This document shows, in pieces, positions 8,430 to 16,060 of a stretch of DNA of 29,934 nucleotides (positions are counted from its first letter, which is position 1; the number at the start of each line of letters is the position of its first letter). A program made the translations under genes and the position numbers. The notes under the pieces are model-generated. The model did no database searches. It was not told the origin of the DNA and saw only the letters and a program-made list of their open reading frames with translations. Location: the NCBI GenBank assembly GCA_041662295.1, contig JBAZSR010000019.1, positions 1-29,934 on the forward strand. Reading direction: 5' to 3'. This DNA comes from JACQWX01 sp041662295 (lineage in GTDB: Bacteria; Elusimicrobiota; Elusimicrobia; UBA1565; UBA9628).

Positions 8430-9119
8430 TCAGAACGGGAACAGCACGCCGCGCTCGCGGAGCTTCTCGAACTTGGCGGCGGAGAACTCGTAGAGCCGGG
8501 CCGGCCGGGTGAGGCCCTCGGTGCGGCTCTCCCTGGTGGCGGAGAGCACTCCGAGGGAGAGGACCTTGCGTCTGAAGTTGCGCTTGTCGATCTTCTTTCC
8601 GAGGACGGCTTCGAAGGAGCGCTGGAGCTCGGTCAGGGTGAAGCGCTTGGCCACGAGCCCGAAGGCTGCGGTCGTCCACTCGAGCTTCCAGCGCAGGCGT
8701 TGTCTCGCGTAGTCGAGGATGGAAGCATGGTCGAAGGCGAGTTGAGGGGGCTTGTAGGCCTCGAACCACTCGGCCTCGGCCGCGTCTCCCCCGGCCGCGG
8801 GCCTGGGAAGGGCCGGGCCCGGTGGGAGGAGCGCGAAGTAGCTCACGGACAGCACGCGGCCGCGGGGATCGCGTCCCGGGTCGCCGAAGGTGTAGAGCTG
8901 TTCGAGGTAGACGTCCGCGACCCCTGTCTCCTCGCGAAGCTCCCTGCGGGCCGCCTCCTCGAGCGGCTCGTCCTCCTTGAGGAATCCTCCAGGCAGAGCC
9001 CAACGGCCCTGGTGGGGAGGCACCCCGCGCTTGACGAGCAGGGTCTTGAGCGTGTCGTCCGCCACCGAGAAGATGACGATGTCCACCGCCACTTTCACCC
9101 CGCCGGTCCGCTCGGGCAT
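8430..9119 (-). CDS. NrtR-like Nudix-domain transcriptional regulator
   Basis: 229 residues. The N-terminal Nudix domain has a complete Nudix box (G45, E51, R59-E60, E63-E64, G66), so pyrophosphatase activity is possible. Residues ~145-229 form a winged-helix-like domain (KRFTLTELQRSFEAVLGKK, then RNFRRKVLSLGVL). This architecture is that of NrtR, which senses ADP-ribose or related nucleotides and usually represses NAD-biosynthesis genes. No NAD gene is nearby, so the regulon is unknown. A -10 box lies 6 bases before the ATG, so the mRNA is probably leaderless. Similar Nudix-wHTH proteins regulate sugar metabolism in other bacteria, so the ligand is not certain. Confidence 0.8.
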   Translation of the reverse strand: MPERTGGVKVAVDIVIFSVADDTLKTLLVKRGVPPHQGRWALPGGFLKEDEPLEEAARRELREETGVADVYLEQLYTFGDPGRDPRGRVLSVSYFALLPPGPALPRPAAGGDAAEAEWFEAYKPPQLAFDHASILDYARQRLRWKLEWTTAAFGLVAKRFTLTELQRSFEAVLGKKIDKRNFRRKVLSLGVLSATRESRTEGLTRPARLYEFSAAKFEKLRERGVLFPF

Positions 9120-9232
9120 GGCGAGAGTATAGCGTTTTTACCGGCGAGAAGCCGGAGACGCTCCGCTTCGAGCGAGGCCTCGAGCTCCACCGGGTACGGC
9201 TTCGCAGGGGGACGGCGGATGTCGAAGGTCAT
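9095..9232 (-). CDS. Possible 45-residue ORF overlapping the Nudix gene start
   Basis: ATG at 9230-9232 opens a frame beginning MTFDIRRPPAKPYPVELEAS and ending at TGA 9095-9097, inside the Nudix gene in another frame. Composition is protein-like (a charged amphipathic stretch, LEAERLRLLAG), but there is no clear Shine-Dalgarno and no recognised family. The Nudix promoter lies within it. It may be a small protein, a decayed gene end, or chance. Confidence 0.2.
   Translation of the reverse strand: MTFDIRRPPAKPYPVELEASLEAERLRLLAGKNAILSPCPSGPAG
9126..9131 (-). promoter_or_regulatory. -10 box of the Nudix regulator gene
   Basis: TATACT on the minus strand ends only 6 bases from the ATG at 9119, so the predicted start of transcription coincides with the start codon. 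No Shine-Dalgarno is possible. Confidence 0.5.
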
Positions 9233-9283
9233 GTCGCGCGCGGGCTTGACTGCTTCGGATGCCCGCCGAAGGGGCGGGACGCG

Positions 9284-9306
9284 AATGCCGAGGGCTCTTC
9301 GGCATT
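9284..9306. promoter_or_regulatory. Inverted repeat upstream of the TMTC-like gene promoter
   Basis: AATGCCGA (9284-9291) and TCGGCATT (9299-9306) are perfect inverted copies separated by 7 bases, just upstream of the -10 at 9324. The position covers the expected -35, so an operator is plausible. A smaller GC hairpin (CCCGCC/GGCGGG, 9262-9278) precedes it. Confidence 0.35.
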
Positions 9307-9320
9307 GCCGCTGGGGAACC

Positions 9321-9329
9321 TGCTAGAAT
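9321..9329 (+). promoter_or_regulatory. Extended -10 promoter of the TMTC-like gene
   Basis: TGCTAGAAT, nearly identical to the STT3-like gene promoter and at the same distance: 9 bases separate it from ATG 9339. No Shine-Dalgarno is present. Confidence 0.5.
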
Positions 9330-9338
9330 CCCCTTCCT

Positions 9339-10988
9339 ATGATGGCGGACGGACGGCGTTCAAGCCAGCCTCTCTCGACCCGGCTCGCGCCGGCGCTGGT
9401 CTGCGCCGCGGTCCTCGCGGTCTACCTCCCCATCCTATTCAACGGGTTCGTCAATTGGGACGACGGCCCGGTCCTTCTCAGCAACCCGCACTTGGCGGCC
9501 TTGGAGGAGCGCGGTTGGGGCTGGATGCTGACGAGCCCGTACAACTCGACCTATCAGCCGCTCGTCTGGCTGGTCTACGGGATCGTTCTCACTCTGTTCG
9601 GGCTGAGCGCCCCGGTCCTCCATGGCTTGAGCCTGGCCTGTCACCTTGCCATGAGCCTGGCGCTCTACGGGACGGCGCTAGCGCTCTTCGCCTCGGCGCG
9701 AGGGAGGGCGGGGTCGCGACCGGCGGACGAGGCTTGGGCCGCCGCCGCGGCCGCCGTCTTCTTCGCGGTGCACCCGTTGCAGGTCGAGGCCGTGGCCATG
9801 GCCGCCGGCCTCGCGGACGTCATGGCCTCTCTCTTTGGGCTCCTTGCCCTGCGCTCCTACCTCCTTTCGCGCGGCGAGCGGATGGCTCGCGCCTGGCTCT
9901 GGTTCCTGGCAAGCGCGGCGTCGCGCTGGCACGCCGCGGCCATGCCGGTCCTTCTGCTCATGCTCGACGCCTGGGTCCTGGAGCGGCTCCCGGCTGATCC
10001 CCGGCGCTGGCTCGAGCCGGGGCCGCGCAGGGTCCTCGTCGAGAAGCTGCCTTTCCTCGCCCTCTCGGCCGTTCTTGTCGCGGTTCACGGCTGGGCCAAG
10101 GCCTCTGACGCGGAGGGCGTTGCCGTGGCCTTCAGGCCCGCGGAGACCCTGGCCGCGCTGGTCTTCTATCCATCCAAGCTCGCCTGGCCCGGCGCGCTCC
10201 TCCCTTACTACGTCTTCTGGGGAGACCGGAACCCTCTCGACCTCGGCCCGGGTCTCTGCGCCTTGGCGGTCCTGGCCGCGGCCGCGGCTCCCTTTCTCCT
10301 GCGCTCTTGGCCCCTCGGGATCGCCCTGGCATCGTACGCCGTGTCCATCGCGCCGACCCTCGGCCTCTATTCGAACGGAATGATCTTCGGCCACGACCGG
10401 CACGCCTACTTCGCGTGCCTGGGCTTCTTCCTGCTGGCGGGAGCCGGCTTTCTTAAGGCGTGGCGGCGGGCTGGGCCGGGAGTCCGCTCCGCCTTCGCCG
10501 CGGGGCTGGTCGGGACCGCGCTTCTCCTGGCCCTCCAGAGCCGGGAGCAGGCGCTCGCGTGGCGAGACCCGGTCTCCTTCTGGGAACGCGTGCTCGAGTG
10601 CGATCCGCGGGAGCACGAGGCACATCTCCGACTCATCGACGCCCTGTTCCGGCAGGGGCGCTGGCGGGATGCGGCCTCGTGGGCCGCCAAGCTCGCGCCT
10701 CTGGACCCGGACCGTGGAAGGACCCTTCTCGGTCAGGCCTACGCCAACCTTGCCTTGGACCTGTGGAGGCGCGGCGACTCCGCCGGGGCCGTCAAGACGG
10801 CCCGCTATTCCCTTGAGTGGGACGGCAGTCTCGCCCGCTCGCATTCCAACCTGGGGCTGATGCTTCTCGAGCTCGGCAAGCGGGAGGAGGCGGCCACCGA
10901 GCTCCATGCGGCCTGCGCGCTCGACCCCAAAGACGAGGCCTGCGCCAAGGCGTCAAGGCTCGCCATTGACTCCCGTTCTGCCGACTGA
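9339..10988 (+). CDS. TMTC-like GT-C glycosyltransferase with C-terminal TPR repeats
   Basis: 549 residues. About 10-11 hydrophobic segments span residues 15-415. After the first comes NGFVNWDDGPVLLSNP with the acidic pair D41-D42, the arrangement seen in TMTC (DUF1736-type) O-mannosyltransferase-like proteins that use lipid-linked sugars at the outer membrane face. Residues ~420-545 hold three or four TPR units (LIDALFRQGRWRDAASWAAK, LALDLWRRGDSAGAVK, LGLMLLELGKREEAATEL), probably for protein contact. Donor and acceptor are unknown. The start could be M1 or M2. The last 36 bases overlap the convergent HEVGH protease gene. Together with the STT3-like gene it suggests cell-surface protein glycosylation. 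Confidence 0.75.
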   Translation: MMADGRRSSQPLSTRLAPALVCAAVLAVYLPILFNGFVNWDDGPVLLSNPHLAALEERGWGWMLTSPYNSTYQPLVWLVYGIVLTLFGLSAPVLHGLSLACHLAMSLALYGTALALFASARGRAGSRPADEAWAAAAAAVFFAVHPLQVEAVAMAAGLADVMASLFGLLALRSYLLSRGERMARAWLWFLASAASRWHAAAMPVLLLMLDAWVLERLPADPRRWLEPGPRRVLVEKLPFLALSAVLVAVHGWAKASDAEGVAVAFRPAETLAALVFYPSKLAWPGALLPYYVFWGDRNPLDLGPGLCALAVLAAAAAPFLLRSWPLGIALASYAVSIAPTLGLYSNGMIFGHDRHAYFACLGFFLLAGAGFLKAWRRAGPGVRSAFAAGLVGTALLLALQSREQALAWRDPVSFWERVLECDPREHEAHLRLIDALFRQGRWRDAASWAAKLAPLDPDRGRTLLGQAYANLALDLWRRGDSAGAVKTARYSLEWDGSLARSHSNLGLMLLELGKREEAATELHAACALDPKDEACAKASRLAIDSRSAD

Positions 10989-11843
10989 ATCAGCCGGCTT
11001 CCCCGCGGACCAGACGCCGACAGCGGCCACGAGGAGGAGGCTGAGGCGGCCGACCAAGGCGTAGCGGGCCGCGGCGTCCCCGGCGGTCCAGCCGTGCTGG
11101 CGGATGAGGCGCACGATGTCGTGGCCCGTCTCCTTGGTGGTGGAGATGGCCTCGCCCCACATGATCCTGTGCTCGGGGTCGGGCAGGGACCACTCCCAGT
11201 GCCAGCACGCGGCGGCCAATGAGAACGCCGCCGCGGCCATGACGGGCCAGCGGAAGAAATCCCAGCGCAGTCGGCCGGGCACGGGGCGGAAGAAGGCCGA
11301 AATCAGGAGGGCAGGGACGACCATCTCCCCGGCGCAGCCGCCGAAGAGCATCCACGCCTCGTCGGCTTGCCTGCCCGCGAAGAAGAGGAAGAATGCCTGT
11401 CCCGCGGCCAGGCCGGCGCAGAGCGCTCCCAGCAGGAGGCTCCGGGAGCGCAGCGCTGTCCGCAAGCCCCACGCGAGCAGGCTCGCGAAGGCCAGGGCGA
11501 CCAGGGGTGAGGGCTCGGCGCTGTTCAGGGCGAAGCCGAAGGGCAGGGGCAGGGACCAATATCCGCCGAGCCAGGCCACGGCGGAGTGGCCGACCTCGTG
11601 GAACATGACGTGGACGGGGAAGCCCAGGGCCCACCAGACATCCCTGATGAGCAGTCCCAGGCCGAGGCAGACAAGCACGGCCAGGCCGTCGGCCCAGGGC
11701 CGGCTCGGCGCCGCTGCCAGGACCGGGCTTTCCTCAAGGAGGGGGGAGGAGTCCCAGCCGCCGCCTCCGCTGCCGCGGATGACGTGATAGAGATAGGCGG
11801 CGATGGCCAGGACGATGACGCAGAGGACCGCGACAAGGCTCAT
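10953..11843 (-). CDS. HEVGH-motif membrane metalloprotease-like protein (M50-like)
   Basis: 296 residues from ATG 11843, the start giving a clean N-terminal membrane helix (MSLVAVLCVIVLAIAAYLYH). It has about 7-8 hydrophobic segments. FHEVGH (H82, E83, H86) matches the HEXXH zinc motif embedded in a membrane helix, as in site-2 proteases. The usual second M50 motif (NPDG/LDG) is not evident, so it may belong to a divergent M50-like family, and activity is uncertain. It starts 7 bases after the MoaD-like stop and is probably the last gene of the AOR operon. An upstream in-frame ATG exists but would overlap the MoaD gene. Confidence 0.6.
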   Translation of the reverse strand: MSLVAVLCVIVLAIAAYLYHVIRGSGGGGWDSSPLLEESPVLAAAPSRPWADGLAVLVCLGLGLLIRDVWWALGFPVHVMFHEVGHSAVAWLGGYWSLPLPFGFALNSAEPSPLVALAFASLLAWGLRTALRSRSLLLGALCAGLAAGQAFFLFFAGRQADEAWMLFGGCAGEMVVPALLISAFFRPVPGRLRWDFFRWPVMAAAAFSLAAACWHWEWSLPDPEHRIMWGEAISTTKETGHDIVRLIRQHGWTAGDAAARYALVGRLSLLLVAAVGVWSAGKPADSVGRTGVNGEP

Positions 11844-11850
11844 CCGGGGT

Positions 11851-12075
11851 TCAGCCCCCGGAGAAGACCGGGGCGACGACGACCCGGTCGCCGTCTTCGA
11901 GCGGGTCGCCATCCGCAAGAGGCCGTCCCTCCCGGGTGGCCACGTGCTCGACCTTGTCGAGGCAAAGCCTCCTGGCGAGGCCGGCCGCCGTGACCGGGCC
12001 CCGGAAGGAGAGGTCCTTCTCGGTGAAGCCCAACGTCTCGGTGAAGCGGCCGATGAGCCGGACCCGGACCTTCAA
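11851..12075 (-). CDS. MoaD/ThiS-like sulfur carrier paired with AOR
   Basis: 74 residues from a TTG start (12073-12075), two bases after the AOR stop. The short β-grasp sequence (VRVRLIGRFTETLGF, DGDPLEDGDRVVVAPVFSGG) ends in the Gly-Gly tail that MoaD-type carriers need for adenylation and thiocarboxylation. Such carriers donate the dithiolene sulfurs of molybdopterin/tungstopterin. MoaD genes placed directly after AOR genes are a known arrangement, so this copy probably serves tungstopterin for the neighbouring oxidoreductase. No separate ATG is available in the right place, which makes TTG the best start. Confidence 0.75.
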   Translation of the reverse strand: MKVRVRLIGRFTETLGFTEKDLSFRGPVTAAGLARRLCLDKVEHVATREGRPLADGDPLEDGDRVVVAPVFSGG

Positions 12076-12077
12076 CC

Positions 12078-13946
12078 CTATACGCCCCGGTTGCCCATGG
12101 GCACGCAGTCGTCCGAGACGACGCAGACCTTGGCGAGCTGGTCCGCCTCTTTCTCGAGCCCCACGGAGACCATGGTCTTGCGGGTCGGGACCCCGCGTTT
12201 GTCCCAGCCCCTGATGTCGTAGTAGTGGCTGAGGAGCTCGTCGTACTTGTCCATCTCGAGGTGCTTGCCCGCGATGATGCCATCCTTGTCCGCGATCTTC
12301 GGGTCGAAGTAGACGCGGGGCGGATAGTCCGCGGTCCGGTCGGTGTCCGGGTGCTCGCGGCACCAGTAGGCCTTCATCAGCGCGTAGATGCGGTCCCCGG
12401 TCTTGAGGAAGTCCTCGAGGGTCCAGTTCGCGCCGGTGGCGATGTTGTAGTACTCCGGGTAGTTCTTGAGGTCCCAGCCGAGCTCGATCCACGGGAACCG
12501 GCAGATGGGCAGGGACTCGAAGATGGAGCTCCTGATGCGCTGGAGGTCCACCACCTTCTGGGCCTTGTCGCGTCCGTAGCCGCCGCGCTCGGAGAACTTG
12601 AGCTCGTAGGTGATGATCCAGGCTTCCTTGTGGTGGGCGCCGATGGCGCTCGTGCCGAAGGCCAGGGCCTGGCCGGGCACGTACTTGCAGTTGTAGGCCG
12701 AGAGCTCGAGGCCCTTGCACTGGATGGCGTAGGCTTCCGAATGGTGGCCGACCTTCTTGGCGGCCTTGAGGCTGCCGTCCGCGAGCAGGTCGCCGATCCC
12801 CTCGCGCAGGGCGATCATGCGCGTGAGCTCCTTGGCGCGCTCCGCGTCCCCGAACTTGAAGTCCCCCTTGGTTGCGCCCTGGTCGATGGCGTCCGCGTAC
12901 CAGGAGAGGGTTCCGCCGGTCGAGATGGTGTCGATCCCGAAGTCGTCGCACATGTAGTTCAGGGACGCCATCTGCTTCATGTCGTAGATCTCGAGGTTCG
13001 GGCCGAGCATGCCCACGTTCTCGTAGTCGATCTCGGACTCGTGGCCCTCCTTGTCGAGGATGGCGATGCCGCAGCGCATGGTGCAGTGCGGACAGCCGTA
13101 GGTCGCGACGCGCGCCTCGCTGGTGCGCTGGCCGTCGAGCTTCCAGGCCTCTGAACTTTGGCTGTGGCGGTGGTTGCGCACGGGAAGGGCCGCCATCTCG
13201 TTGCACCACGACAGGACCGCATTGGTGCCCTGCACGGACCATTTGGACGTCTTGTCCATGGCGCCGACCTTCTTCAAGTCGCCGACGCCGCGGGCCTTCA
13301 TCTCCTTGGGGTCGGCCATGGGGATCTCCTTGGTCCCCTTGACCACGATGGCCTTGAGGTTCTTGGAGCCCATGACCGCGCCGATGCCCGGCCTTCCGCC
13401 CGCGCGGCCCTCCATGCTGCGCACGACCGCGAAGAGGACCTTGTTCTCCCCGCCCTGGCCGATGCTCAGGATCCCGGCGGTCTTGCCGTACTTGTCCTCG
13501 AGGACCTTCTGGGTGTCGAAGGTGCCCTTGCCCCAGAGGTCGTCCGCGGGGTGGAAGGTGACCGTGTCGTCCTCGACGAGCACGTACTCGGGCTTGGCGG
13601 ATCTGCCCTCGAAGATCATGATGTCGTAGCCGGCCTTCCTGAGCTGGATGGTGATGTGCGAGCCGATGTTGCCGTCAGCGTAGGTCCCGGTGAGGGGGGA
13701 CTTGGCGGCCACGACGGTCTTGCCGGAGTTCGGCATGGGCACGCCCGCGATGGGGCCGAGGACCACGAGGAGCTTGTTGTCGGGGCCGAGGGGGTCGACG
13801 CCGGGGGCCAGTTCGTCCCAGAGGATCTTCAAGGCGAAGCCGCGGCCGCCGATCCACTTGCGGGCGAACTCCTCGGTGAAGTGCTCTTTCTTGTAGGTCT
13901 TCTTGGTGAGGTCGATGCGCAGGATGTTGCCGGTCCAGCCTTTCAT
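12078..13946 (-). CDS. aor: Tungsten-type aldehyde:ferredoxin oxidoreductase
   Basis: 622 residues, the usual AOR length. AORs oxidise aldehydes to carboxylates (or run in reverse) with ferredoxin, using bis-tungstopterin and one [4Fe-4S] cluster. The cluster ligands are visible: C285, C288 and C292 (YGCPHCTMRC) and C482 (LPICRF), closely matching the spacing in the Pyrococcus enzyme. The N-terminal domain begins GWTGNILRIDL and contains the hallmark GRAGGRPGIGAVMGSKNLKA. The C-terminus has the family LSHYYDIRGWDKRGVPTR followed by a short Cys-containing tail. ATG 13946 is chosen over the in-frame ATG 13985 because GGAGG lies 6 bases upstream (plus-strand CCTCC 13953-13957). The MoaD-like gene follows two bases after the stop. 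Confidence 0.92.
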   Translation of the reverse strand: MKGWTGNILRIDLTKKTYKKEHFTEEFARKWIGGRGFALKILWDELAPGVDPLGPDNKLLVVLGPIAGVPMPNSGKTVVAAKSPLTGTYADGNIGSHITIQLRKAGYDIMIFEGRSAKPEYVLVEDDTVTFHPADDLWGKGTFDTQKVLEDKYGKTAGILSIGQGGENKVLFAVVRSMEGRAGGRPGIGAVMGSKNLKAIVVKGTKEIPMADPKEMKARGVGDLKKVGAMDKTSKWSVQGTNAVLSWCNEMAALPVRNHRHSQSSEAWKLDGQRTSEARVATYGCPHCTMRCGIAILDKEGHESEIDYENVGMLGPNLEIYDMKQMASLNYMCDDFGIDTISTGGTLSWYADAIDQGATKGDFKFGDAERAKELTRMIALREGIGDLLADGSLKAAKKVGHHSEAYAIQCKGLELSAYNCKYVPGQALAFGTSAIGAHHKEAWIITYELKFSERGGYGRDKAQKVVDLQRIRSSIFESLPICRFPWIELGWDLKNYPEYYNIATGANWTLEDFLKTGDRIYALMKAYWCREHPDTDRTADYPPRVYFDPKIADKDGIIAGKHLEMDKYDELLSHYYDIRGWDKRGVPTRKTMVSVGLEKEADQLAKVCVVSDDCVPMGNRGV

Positions 13947-14330
13947 GGCGTTCCTCCGATGGTAGAGTGCGTGCCCTGAGTCCATGAAAGCCTAACAGGG
14001 CCCGGGGTGTCAAGGCCTTGGCCCCCGATCCGCCCTTGCGGTCCATGTACGGCATGGTCTGGTCAAGCTTTCCCCGCCCTTTTGCCGTACCCGCAGGGCC
14101 ATGGGGCCCGGAGGGTGCTGGGGGCGGCACTCACGATAACACCCATTATGGTATGCGCGGGCGCTACGATGGAGTCCTTATGTACGTCCAACACGACGAC
14201 TGTGATACAATTGTTCATGAGGCGGCAGCCTCCTGTTCTGTGTGGATAGGCTCTGTGCGGAGCGACCCACGTTATGCTGAACTAGGAGGTTGCCGGTTCG
14301 TTCAATCTATCTACGTATCGGTCTGATGTC
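13947..14330. other. 384-bp non-coding interval between the aor and DCC genes
   Basis: Holds the aor leader, one copy of the ~70-bp dispersed repeat (14084-14153) and an extended -10-like TGATACAAT at 14202-14210. Frames of up to ~100 codons cross it but do not resemble proteins and include the repeat. A GGAGG at 14285-14289 has no matching long frame. Confidence 0.6.
14084..14153 (+). repeat. Dispersed ~70-bp intergenic repeat, copy A
   Basis: Starts GCCGTACCCGCAGGG and ends CATTATGGTA. It aligns over its length with 27996-28066, with about 12 differences including one gap (roughly 83% identity by hand). Its end also matches 16001-16021. It contains GC-rich partly palindromic cores (CATGGGGCCC). 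It lies outside any convincing gene. Confidence 0.8.
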
Positions 14331-14696
14331 GTGCAAGAGCCATCGAATCCAGTTCCCATGATGCTGATTGACGGCGACTGCCGGTTCTGCAAGGACTGGA
14401 TCGGGAAATTGCGCCAGCTGACGGCTGGGCGAGTGGACTATGCGCCCTATCAGGAAGCGCTTGCCTCTTATCCGCAGGTCACTGAAAAGCAGTGCCGGGA
14501 AGCGGTCCAACTCATGATGCCCGACGGCTCGGTCTATTCCGGCGCGCGGGCCGTGTTCAAAGCGCTGGCCCTGTCTGGAAGATACAGCCTTCTGTCCCGG
14601 CTTTACGACGATCTGCCGTTGTTCGGCCGGCTAGCGGAGTCGTTCTATCAGACCGTCGCCCATCACCGCGGCATCATTTCAAGACTCAGCCGCTGA
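14331..14696 (+). CDS. DCC-family thiol-disulfide oxidoreductase-like protein (DUF393)
   Basis: 121 residues from GTG 14331, or 112 from ATG 14358. The family hallmark IDGDCRFC gives a thioredoxin-like CxxC (C17, C20) directly after the first β-strand. The rest fits DUF393: YAPYQEAL, then DGSVYSGARAVFKALALSG and a C-terminal helix. Members are small, probably redox-active proteins of unknown partner. No Shine-Dalgarno is clear for either start. The neighbour on the right is convergent, two bases after the stop. Confidence 0.75.
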   Translation: MQEPSNPVPMMLIDGDCRFCKDWIGKLRQLTAGRVDYAPYQEALASYPQVTEKQCREAVQLMMPDGSVYSGARAVFKALALSGRYSLLSRLYDDLPLFGRLAESFYQTVAHHRGIISRLSR

Positions 14697-14698
14697 TT

Positions 14699-15112
14699 TC
14701 AGCCCTCTATACGGATGGCCGGCTCGAGCCGGTCGAGCACCCGGGCGAGGCGGTCGTCTGCGGTTTCGGCCAAAGCTTTGAGGCGCTCGTCTCCGACGAG
14801 CTGCATCAAGGCCGAAGGCCTGGCCAGCTCCACCGAGACGCGTCCCGGCGCGGCCTGCCGCACCACCGCGTTGCAGGGCAGGAGACTGGCCACGTCGGGG
14901 TCCATGGAATAGGCCTCGTAGGCCAGCTGTGGGTTGCAGGCCCCGAGGATGACGATCGGGGCGATGTCCTTGCCGAGCTTCTCCTTGATCTTGGCCCTCA
15001 TGTCGATGCTGGTCAGCACCCCGAAGCCCTCGGCCTTGAGGTTCTCGGTCAGCCTGGGGATGAGCTCCTCCACGGTGCCGGCCACTTCCTTCTTCATATT
15101 GATCGAGCGCAT
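14699..15112 (-). CDS. DUF302-family protein
   Basis: 137 residues. The DUF302 signature is clear: LGACNPQLAYEAY followed by LLPCNAVV, with conserved cysteines in the two motifs, on a small α/β fold. The role of the family is not established; the two cysteines and frequent linkage to redox genes suggest ligand or metal binding. ATG 15112 is chosen because GGAGG lies 4 bases upstream (plus-strand CCTCC 15117-15121); the open frame runs further upstream without other support. A hairpin of 7-bp stems (15132-15148) lies in the leader. It diverges from the ferritin-like gene. Confidence 0.8.
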   Translation of the reverse strand: MRSINMKKEVAGTVEELIPRLTENLKAEGFGVLTSIDMRAKIKEKLGKDIAPIVILGACNPQLAYEAYSMDPDVASLLPCNAVVRQAAPGRVSVELARPSALMQLVGDERLKALAETADDRLARVLDRLEPAIRIEG

Positions 15113-15223
15113 GGACCCTCCTCTGGGCCGGACGCCCGTCCCGGGCGTGCGGCGGTCGTGACTAGGATAGTCCGGGTAGGTCAAAGGGAGGTCGCAGGAG
15201 TCCCCGGCCCGGCCTTCAGGCGT

Positions 15224-15260
15224 CAAGTCCGCGGACTTCTGAAGATCCGCGGATGACTTG
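15224..15260. promoter_or_regulatory. Candidate operator dyad upstream of the ferritin-like gene
   Basis: Two TCCGCGGA palindromes (15228-15235 and 15246-15253), 18 bp apart centre to centre, flank CTTCTGAAG. The whole forms an imperfect dyad bounded by CAAGTC and GACTTG. The right end overlaps the -35 box of the ferritin-like gene, the position of a repressor site. Confidence 0.45.
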
Positions 15261-15288
15261 ATTCTCCTATGACATTTCGAGTATACAT
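15258..15288 (+). promoter_or_regulatory. Promoter of the ferritin-like gene
   Basis: -35 TTGATT (15258-15263), 18-bp spacer, -10 TATACA (15282-15287). A Shine-Dalgarno GAGGAGG (15306-15312) follows, 8 bases before ATG 15321, so this gene has a normal leader. Confidence 0.55.
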
Positions 15289-15320
15289 TGGACACCAGCT
15301 ATCTTGAGGAGGCTCTTTGC

Positions 15321-15872
15321 ATGCCCAATAACCGGCTCGGCGACAAGACCGTCTTGGCGCTCTTGAACAAGGCCCATTCCGACGAGTTGACGGCCATCCA
15401 CCAGTACATGGCCCAGCATTATGCGTTGGCTGACGCGGATTTCGGCCAGATCGCGGCCCAGGTCAAGCTCATCGCCATCGACGAGATGCTCCACTCCGAG
15501 AAGCTGGCCGAGCGCATCCACGAGCTGGGCAGCGTGCCCCTCATGAAGATCTCCATCCCCACCAAGCACGGCCAGAAGGTCGGCGAGATGATGCATTACG
15601 ACTCCGGCCTCGAGGTCACGGCCATCAAGGACTACAACAAGGCCGCCCAGGTCTGCCTCCAGCACCACGACAGCATCAGCTCCAAGCTCTTCGAGCAGCT
15701 CGCCCAGGAGGAGCAGATGCACCTCAACTACTTCGACTCCGTGGCCGGCCACATCAAGGAGCTCGGCCAGGCCTACCTCGCCCAGGTCGCGGGCGGTCCC
15801 GCCGAAGTCGGCGCCAAGCCCGTCATGGGCTTCGTGGCCAGCAAGGCCGGCGGCGGCGCCAAAGCCGCGTGA
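15321..15872 (+). CDS. Ferritin-like / bacterioferritin-like iron protein
   Basis: 183 residues forming a four-helix ferritin-like domain. The di-iron ligand pattern is visible: E in SDELTAIHQY, E..H in DEMLHSEK, E in GLEVTAIKDY and E..H in QEEQMHLNYF. It can be read as a bacterioferritin-like protein that oxidises and perhaps stores iron. A Gly/Ala-rich tail (KAGGGAKAA) is added at the C-terminus. ATG 15321 has a strong Shine-Dalgarno. A candidate operator dyad overlaps its promoter. It is convergent with the Ycf46-like gene. Confidence 0.8.
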   Translation: MPNNRLGDKTVLALLNKAHSDELTAIHQYMAQHYALADADFGQIAAQVKLIAIDEMLHSEKLAERIHELGSVPLMKISIPTKHGQKVGEMMHYDSGLEVTAIKDYNKAAQVCLQHHDSISSKLFEQLAQEEQMHLNYFDSVAGHIKELGQAYLAQVAGGPAEVGAKPVMGFVASKAGGGAKAA

Positions 15873-15943
15873 TCCAGGCCGCCAGCGACAAGTTCAACGG
15901 CGCCGGCATCACCGCTCCGGGCTATTCCCTGATGGCCTGAATC

Positions 15944-15979
15944 CCATCCGAGAGATCTGGGGCAGGGCTTCTCGGATGG
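15944..15979 (+). terminator. Hairpin downstream of the ferritin-like gene
   Basis: CCATCCGAGA (15944-15953) and TCTCGGATGG (15970-15979) form a perfect 10-bp stem with a 16-base loop, 72 bases after the ferritin stop and upstream of the convergent Ycf46-like 3' end. No T-run follows, so termination is only a suggestion. Confidence 0.35.
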
Positions 15980-16000
15980 CGGTTATCCTGAGCAGGGGCG

Positions 16001-16021
16001 CTCGCGATAACGCCCATTCTG
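16001..16021 (+). repeat. Dispersed intergenic repeat, 3' fragment (copy C)
   Basis: CTCGCGATAACGCCCATTCTG matches the end of copy A (14130-14150) at 18 of 21 positions. The rest of the repeat is not recognisable here. Confidence 0.4.
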
Positions 16022-16060
16022 CCGGTGGAGGCTGCTAATGATCCCTGTTTGCAGGAACCG

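Noticed and set aside
13959..13964. TACCAT on the minus strand before AOR as a -10 box.
   Set aside because: It would place the transcription start inside the GGAGG site, so it is not called.
14018..14326. A 102-codon frame in the aor-DCC interval.
   Set aside because: It translates the dispersed repeat, shows no domain and has no Shine-Dalgarno.
15870..15940. A 23-codon frame from GTG right after the ferritin stop (ASDKFNGAGITAPGYSLMA).
   Set aside because: Looks protein-like but is too short and has no recognised match; could be a remnant or a frame-shifted tail. Not called without comparison.
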